A stretch of DNA of 9,440 bases from Pseudomonadota bacterium. GTDB lineage: Bacteria; Pseudomonadota; Gammaproteobacteria; Burkholderiales; Burkholderiaceae_D. Positions within the stretch are counted from its first letter, which is position 1. Each line of letters begins with the position of its first letter. Positions 6,052 to 9,440 of the stretch are shown here, piece by piece. Made by a program: the position numbers and the translations under genes. The notes beneath the pieces are model-generated. The model was not told where the DNA came from. It ran no database searches and saw nothing but the letters and a program-made list of their open reading frames with translations. The stretch covers positions 1 through 9,440 of the forward strand of contig JAFAGG010000084.1 of the NCBI GenBank assembly GCA_023422955.1. Reading direction: 5' to 3'.

Positions 6052-6735
6052 ATGCGTGTCAGTCATCTTGCAGCGGCATTCATCCTCAGCAGCCTGTCGA
6101 CCGCCAGCCTTGCGGAAGCACCGTCTCGCTTTCAGCTATTCGCGGATACGCCAGCCTCGCTGAATTCCAGGCCTGTTGCGGCCCTTCCCCTGAGCACCAA
6201 TAGCTTTGCCATTGGCTTCGACCGCAGCGCAATGCGACCGGCCCCTTCCCAGGCTTACCAGCTGACCGACATGAACGACCCTGCCTTGCGACCCACGCAT
6301 TTGCAGGCTCATAAGGCCTTGCCCTTCGGTTTTGACATGGGCGTCTCTTATGGCAGCGTGCCGGGCAGCGACTTGCGGCTGATTGGCGCACAAGCGAGCT
6401 ATGCGCTCATTCCGGACAGCATGGTGCTGCCCACCATCGGATTGCGCGCCAGCTACAGTACCCTGCAAGGCAGCGACTGGCTGGAAATGAATACACACGG
6501 CTTCGATTTGTCCCTCTCCAAAGGGTTTTCCCTGGTAACGCCTTACGCAGGCATCGGCAGCGTGTGGATGGACAGCGATCCTCATGAGGGTATGGGACTG
6601 GCCCGCGAGCGGCTTCATCAGGACAAGTACTTCATCGGCGCCAATTTCCACCTGCGCGTGATGAACTTCGCGGTCGAGGCGGATCGTACCGGCGACACGA
6701 CTCATTACCAGGCCAGGTTCGGCTGGCGCTGGTAA
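6052..6735 (+). CDS. Putative outer-membrane beta-barrel protein of unknown function
   Basis: This is a 227-residue predicted exported protein. The first 20 residues form a Sec signal peptide: a basic start (M-R-V-S-H), a hydrophobic core and S-L-A as the likely cleavage site before E-A-P. The C-terminal half alternates polar and hydrophobic residues in strand-like stretches (for example G-F-D-M-G-V-S-Y-G-S, and F-I-G-A-N-F-H-L-R-V-M-N-F). The chain ends A-R-F-G-W-R-W, an aromatic C-terminus typical of proteins folded by the BAM complex. The ATG at 6052 is chosen because GGAGAG lies six bases before it and the signal peptide starts there; the frame is open further upstream without an exported N-terminus. 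It is transcribed divergently from recA and ends at a terminator shared with purM. I do not recognise a named family. A small porin-like or adhesin-type barrel is the likeliest class. Confidence 0.8.
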   Translation: MRVSHLAAAFILSSLSTASLAEAPSRFQLFADTPASLNSRPVAALPLSTNSFAIGFDRSAMRPAPSQAYQLTDMNDPALRPTHLQAHKALPFGFDMGVSYGSVPGSDLRLIGAQASYALIPDSMVLPTIGLRASYSTLQGSDWLEMNTHGFDLSLSKGFSLVTPYAGIGSVWMDSDPHEGMGLARERLHQDKYFIGANFHLRVMNFAVEADRTGDTTHYQARFGWRW

Positions 6736-6756
6736 TCCGAAGCACAAAATGGGCAC

Positions 6757-6792
6757 AAAAAAGGCCGCTTGACGCGGCCTTTAATTTTTTTT
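6757..6792. terminator. Bidirectional terminator between the barrel-protein gene and purM
   Basis: AAAGGCCGC (6760-6768) pairs with GCGGCCTTT (6774-6782) around a five-base loop. A T-run follows on the plus strand (6785-6792) and an A-run precedes it (6757-6762), which gives a U-tract on the minus strand. It lies between the two convergent stop codons and can serve both transcripts. Confidence 0.9.
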
Positions 6793-6821
6793 AAATCTAT
6801 CTAGCTCTCGCTATCCATCGC

Positions 6822-7865
6822 TTAGATCACGATAGTCTGCGCTTCATCCTGCGGACGCTCGCGGATCTCGCCGATACGGCTGACAGTCTCACCTGCCGCG
6901 CGCAACTGCTTGATCGCCGCATCGGCCTGATCGGCTGCAACGATGACTGCCATGCCGATGCCGCAGTTGAAGACGCGGTGCATTTCGTCATCCGCCACAT
7001 TGCCGTGCTGCTGCAGCCAGGTGAACAGCGGCGGCATGGTCCAGGCATCGCGATGCAGCACCGCTTGCAGATTCGGGCGCAAGACGCGCGGCACGTTTTC
7101 CACCAGACCGCCGCCGGTGATATGCGCCATGCCTTTGACTTCCAGCGTTTCCATCAGCGCCAGCATCGGCTTGACGTAAATCCGCGTCGGTTCCAACAGT
7201 ACGTCGGCCAGCTTGCGGCCATGGAAGTCGCTTTGCAGATCGGGCTTGGCGACTTCGATGATCTTGCGCACCAGCGAGTAGCCGTTGGAATGCGCGCCGG
7301 ACGAGGCCAGACCCAGCACCACGTCGCCGGGAACGATCTTGCTGCCGTCGATGATCTTCGATTTTTCAACGGCGCCGACCGCGAAACCGGCCAGATCGTA
7401 TTCGCCATCCGGATACATGCTGGGCATTTCAGCGGTTTCGCCGCCTATCAAGGCACAGCCCGCCTGTTCGCAACCCTGCGCAATGCCCTTGACCACGTCG
7501 GTAGCGGTAGCAACATTGAGCTTGCCGCACGCGAAATAATCGAGGAAAAACAGCGGCTCGGCGCCCTGCACCAGGATATCGTTGACGCTCATCGCCACCA
7601 GGTCGATGCCGATGGTGTCGTGCTTGTTCAGATGAAAAGCGAGCTTTAACTTGGTGCCCACGCCATCGGTACCGGAAACCAGCACCGGCTCCTTGTACTT
7701 CTTGCTGATTTCAAACAGGGCGCCAAATCCCCCTATGCTGCCCAGCACGCCTTCCCGCATGGTGCGCTTGGCAAAGGGCTTGATGGCTTCAACCAGCGCA
7801 TCGCCTGCATCGATATCGACACCGGCGTCGCGATAGGAAAGGGAAACGGAAGAAGGATTGCTCAT
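6822..7865 (-). CDS. purM: Phosphoribosylformylglycinamidine cyclo-ligase (AIR synthetase)
   Basis: This 347-residue cytoplasmic enzyme of de novo purine synthesis performs the ATP-dependent ring closure of FGAM to 5-aminoimidazole ribonucleotide. Signatures are L-S-Y-R-D-A-G-V-D near the start, G-T-D-G-V-G-T-K-L at 65-73, the A-M-S-V-N-D-I-L-V-Q-G-A-E-P stretch at 91-104, G-G-E-T-A-E-M-P at 141-148, A-S-S-G-A-H-S-N-G-Y in the middle and H-I-T-G-G-G-L in the second half. These are the usual PurM features, in the right order and at full length. The frame stays open upstream to 7970, but homologues begin at MSNPSS-like sequence just before S-Y-R-D-A-G, so I place the start at 7865. The ribosome binding site is weak. 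It is convergent with the barrel-protein gene and divergent from the permease, an arrangement I associate with Burkholderiales. Confidence 0.97.
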   Translation of the reverse strand: MSNPSSVSLSYRDAGVDIDAGDALVEAIKPFAKRTMREGVLGSIGGFGALFEISKKYKEPVLVSGTDGVGTKLKLAFHLNKHDTIGIDLVAMSVNDILVQGAEPLFFLDYFACGKLNVATATDVVKGIAQGCEQAGCALIGGETAEMPSMYPDGEYDLAGFAVGAVEKSKIIDGSKIVPGDVVLGLASSGAHSNGYSLVRKIIEVAKPDLQSDFHGRKLADVLLEPTRIYVKPMLALMETLEVKGMAHITGGGLVENVPRVLRPNLQAVLHRDAWTMPPLFTWLQQHGNVADDEMHRVFNCGIGMAVIVAADQADAAIKQLRAAGETVSRIGEIRERPQDEAQTIVI

Positions 7866-7935
7866 GATGTAATTGACGGCTGAGAGACGGTAGAATACGG
7901 AAGTTACTGCCGGCAACTGGACCGGCAAAAGCGCT

Positions 7936-7944
7936 ATTCTAACA
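7936..7944 (-). promoter_or_regulatory. Possible extended -10 promoter of purM
   Basis: On the minus strand TTG-T-TAGAAT gives an extended -10 motif (TG, one base, then TAGAAT), which would start a leader of roughly 65 bases before purM. A GTGACA string upstream (7967-7962) is 20 bases away, too far for an ideal -35. No PurR-type operator was recognised. Confidence 0.35.
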
Positions 7945-7970
7945 AAACGACCGCCCTTCCCTGTCACCAC

Positions 7971-9056
7971 ATGCCATTTTCTTTAACTTCGGAACGAAAA
8001 CAGACCTTGCTATGGCTGGCGGTCGGTGCGTCCCTGATTGCAATACTGGTCTTGCTGGGCCCGGTTCTCACGCCTTTCATGATTGCCGCCATCCTCGCTT
8101 ACGCGATGAATCCCGGCGTAGACTGGCTGGCATCCTGCCGTATCGGCAAGATCAAGATGCCGCGTGCGCTTGCCGTGGTAGTGATGATGCTGTTGCTGGT
8201 CGTGATACTGCTGGTGCTGATCCTGATCGTGGCGCCGATATTGCAGAAGCAGATTCCTCTGCTGCAGGAAAGGATTCCCAACTTCCTGGTCCACATGCAG
8301 CAGATACTGGCGCCACACCTGGTGAAAATGGGTATCGACATCCAGCTCGACAGCGCCAGCCTGCGGCAGATGGTAACGGAATACCTCAGCACCAGCGGCG
8401 ACCAGATCTGGAATGCACTGCTGGCTTCGGCACGCATAGGCGGCACGGCGGTGCTGGCCTGGCTGGCCACGCTGTTCCTGGTCCCGGTCGTGCTTTTTTA
8501 CCTGCTACTGGACTGGCACGGCCTGCTGGCCCGGGCTGCCAATGTGATTCCGCGCCGCTGGCTGACCAAGACGCTCGCGATCAGCTCGGAAGCCGACGAG
8601 CTGCTGGCCCAATACCTGCGCGGCCAGTTGCTGGTGATGCTGATTCTGGCGGTCTATTATTCGGCAGCACTGGCCTTTGCCGACTTCGACGTTGCGCTGC
8701 CGGTCGGCATACTGACCGGCCTGCTGGTTTTCATTCCCTACGTCGGATTTGGACTGGGACTGACGCTGGCGCTGATTGCAGGCTTCCTGCAGTTTGAAGG
8801 CTTCTATGGCCTGATTGCCGTCGCCATTATTTACGGTGTCGGCCAGGTGATAGAAAGCACTGTACTGACGCCTTACCTGGTGGGCGAGCGCATAGGCCTG
8901 CATCCGCTGGCCGTCATCTTTGCGCTGCTGGCCTTCGGTCAGCTGTTTGGCTTTGCCGGCGTGCTGCTGGCGCTGCCGGCCTTCGCCGTACTGGCGGTCG
9001 CCCTGCGGCATGTCAACGAGTCCTACCGGGACAGCAGCTTTTACAAAGAGTCCTGA
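7971..9056 (+). CDS. AI-2E (PerM/TqsA) family transporter-like membrane protein
   Basis: This 361-residue inner-membrane protein has the layout of the AI-2E transporter superfamily. Two hydrophobic segments open the chain (about 12-47), followed by a third (about 66-90). A soluble, partly amphipathic stretch follows (about 91-150), and then four or five more hydrophobic segments from about 155 to 350. The L-L-D-W at the end of the fourth segment, the P-Y-V-G-F-G region and the V-I-E-S-T-V-L-T-P-Y-L-V-G-E-R-I-G-L-H-P motif are family hallmarks. Substrates of most members are unproven, so the autoinducer name should not be taken as function. The ATG at 7971 has no clear Shine-Dalgarno, so the exact start is less sure than the gene. 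It is divergent from purM and its stop lies three bases before hda. Confidence 0.93.
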   Translation: MPFSLTSERKQTLLWLAVGASLIAILVLLGPVLTPFMIAAILAYAMNPGVDWLASCRIGKIKMPRALAVVVMMLLLVVILLVLILIVAPILQKQIPLLQERIPNFLVHMQQILAPHLVKMGIDIQLDSASLRQMVTEYLSTSGDQIWNALLASARIGGTAVLAWLATLFLVPVVLFYLLLDWHGLLARAANVIPRRWLTKTLAISSEADELLAQYLRGQLLVMLILAVYYSAALAFADFDVALPVGILTGLLVFIPYVGFGLGLTLALIAGFLQFEGFYGLIAVAIIYGVGQVIESTVLTPYLVGERIGLHPLAVIFALLAFGQLFGFAGVLLALPAFAVLAVALRHVNESYRDSSFYKES

Positions 9057-9059
9057 TTC

Positions 9060-9440
9060 ATGAGACAGCTGTTGCTTAACCTGGAAGCGCCCAAGCCGCA
9101 AAGCTTCGATTCCTTCGTCGAAGGAAGGAATCAGGAACTGCTGCAGCGCCTGACCCAGCTGGCCGTCACGGATGCTGCCGCCTTATCCGATCGTTTCATC
9201 TATCTATGGGGCGAGCCCGGCTCAGGCAAGACCCACCTGCTGCGCGCGGTGGAGCATGCCGCCCAGGCGCGTTATCTGAAAAGCGATGACGACCCTGCAG
9301 CCTTTGCCTTCGAACCGACCATCCGCCTGTACCTGGTCGACGATTGCGAGCGCCTGTCGGCGGAGGCGCAGATCGCCGCTTTTGCACTCTTTAACCAAGT
9401 GAGAGAAAATGGCGCCGCGTTGATCACTGCCGGCGCACAT
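9060..9440 (+). CDS. hda: Hda, DnaA regulatory inactivator (3' end beyond the window)
   Basis: The first 127 residues are present. Hda is an AAA+ protein related to DnaA which, loaded on the DNA polymerase sliding clamp, stimulates hydrolysis of DnaA-bound ATP and so prevents re-initiation. The N-terminus M-R-Q-L-L-L-N-L contains a clamp-binding motif (Q3-L8). F-D-S-F-V-E-G-R-N at 16-24 is the DnaA-like linker. Walker A is G-E-P-G-S-G-K-T-H at 51-59, and Walker B is L-Y-L-V-D-D at 90-95. The later sensor motifs lie outside the window. The start ATG is three bases after the permease stop and has only a poor ribosome binding site (GAG of the permease tail), so translational coupling is likely. 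Confidence 0.94.
   Translation, partial: MRQLLLNLEAPKPQSFDSFVEGRNQELLQRLTQLAVTDAAALSDRFIYLWGEPGSGKTHLLRAVEHAAQARYLKSDDDPAAFAFEPTIRLYLVDDCERLSAEAQIAAFALFNQVRENGAALITAGAH

Noticed and set aside
7866..7970. Upstream extension of the purM frame to 7970
   Set aside because: PurM proteins begin just before the S-Y-R-D-A-G motif; the extension would include the probable promoter.
1..9440. CRISPR arrays, toxin-antitoxin pairs, retrons, prophage or integron features
   Set aside because: No spaced direct repeats, no small paired reading frames with such motifs and no integrase or phage-type gene were seen; the only mobile sequence is the IS at the left edge.

Overview
This window reads as a chromosomal housekeeping segment of a betaproteobacterium, most likely order Burkholderiales and probably family Oxalobacteraceae (Herminiimonas, Collimonas or Janthinobacterium type). 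The basis is the style of the RecA, SucC/SucD, PurM and Hda proteins, a moderate-to-high GC content judged by eye, and two gene neighbourhoods I associate with this group: recA-recX-sucCD, and purM divergent from an AI-2E-family permease followed by hda. The genus is an inference; no search was possible.

Left end (1-158): the first 15 codons of an IS5-family-like transposase run leftwards out of the window behind a strong ribosome binding site. A probable IS terminus lies near position 125, only about 33 bases from the stop codon of the next gene. Left arm (159-3229, minus strand): a PP2C-type Ser/Thr protein phosphatase, then the sucC-sucD pair for succinyl-CoA synthetase, closed by a clear intrinsic terminator at 1071-1104. 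A gap of about 710 bases (3230-3939) holds no gene I can support, only short inverted repeats and weak promoter- or terminator-like strings.

Middle (3940-5744, minus strand): recA with recX behind it, separated by a strong hairpin/U-tract terminator. The recA promoter contains a perfect LexA (SOS) box, and a 10-base perfect direct repeat brackets that operator. A plus-strand gene at 6052-6735, divergent from recA, encodes a secreted, probably outer-membrane beta-barrel protein of unknown function. It ends at a bidirectional terminator shared with purM.

Right arm (6822-9440): purM (purine synthesis, minus strand) is divergent from an AI-2E/PerM-family membrane protein, which is followed after 3 bases by hda (regulatory inactivation of DnaA; cut by the window end).

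The genes cover TCA-cycle energy metabolism, SOS/recombination, purine synthesis and replication control. I found no defence system, CRISPR array, prophage or biosynthetic cluster, and no convincing new system. The most worthwhile items are the repeat bracketing the SOS operator, the uncharacterised barrel protein, the long gene-free stretch and the IS abutting the phosphatase gene.
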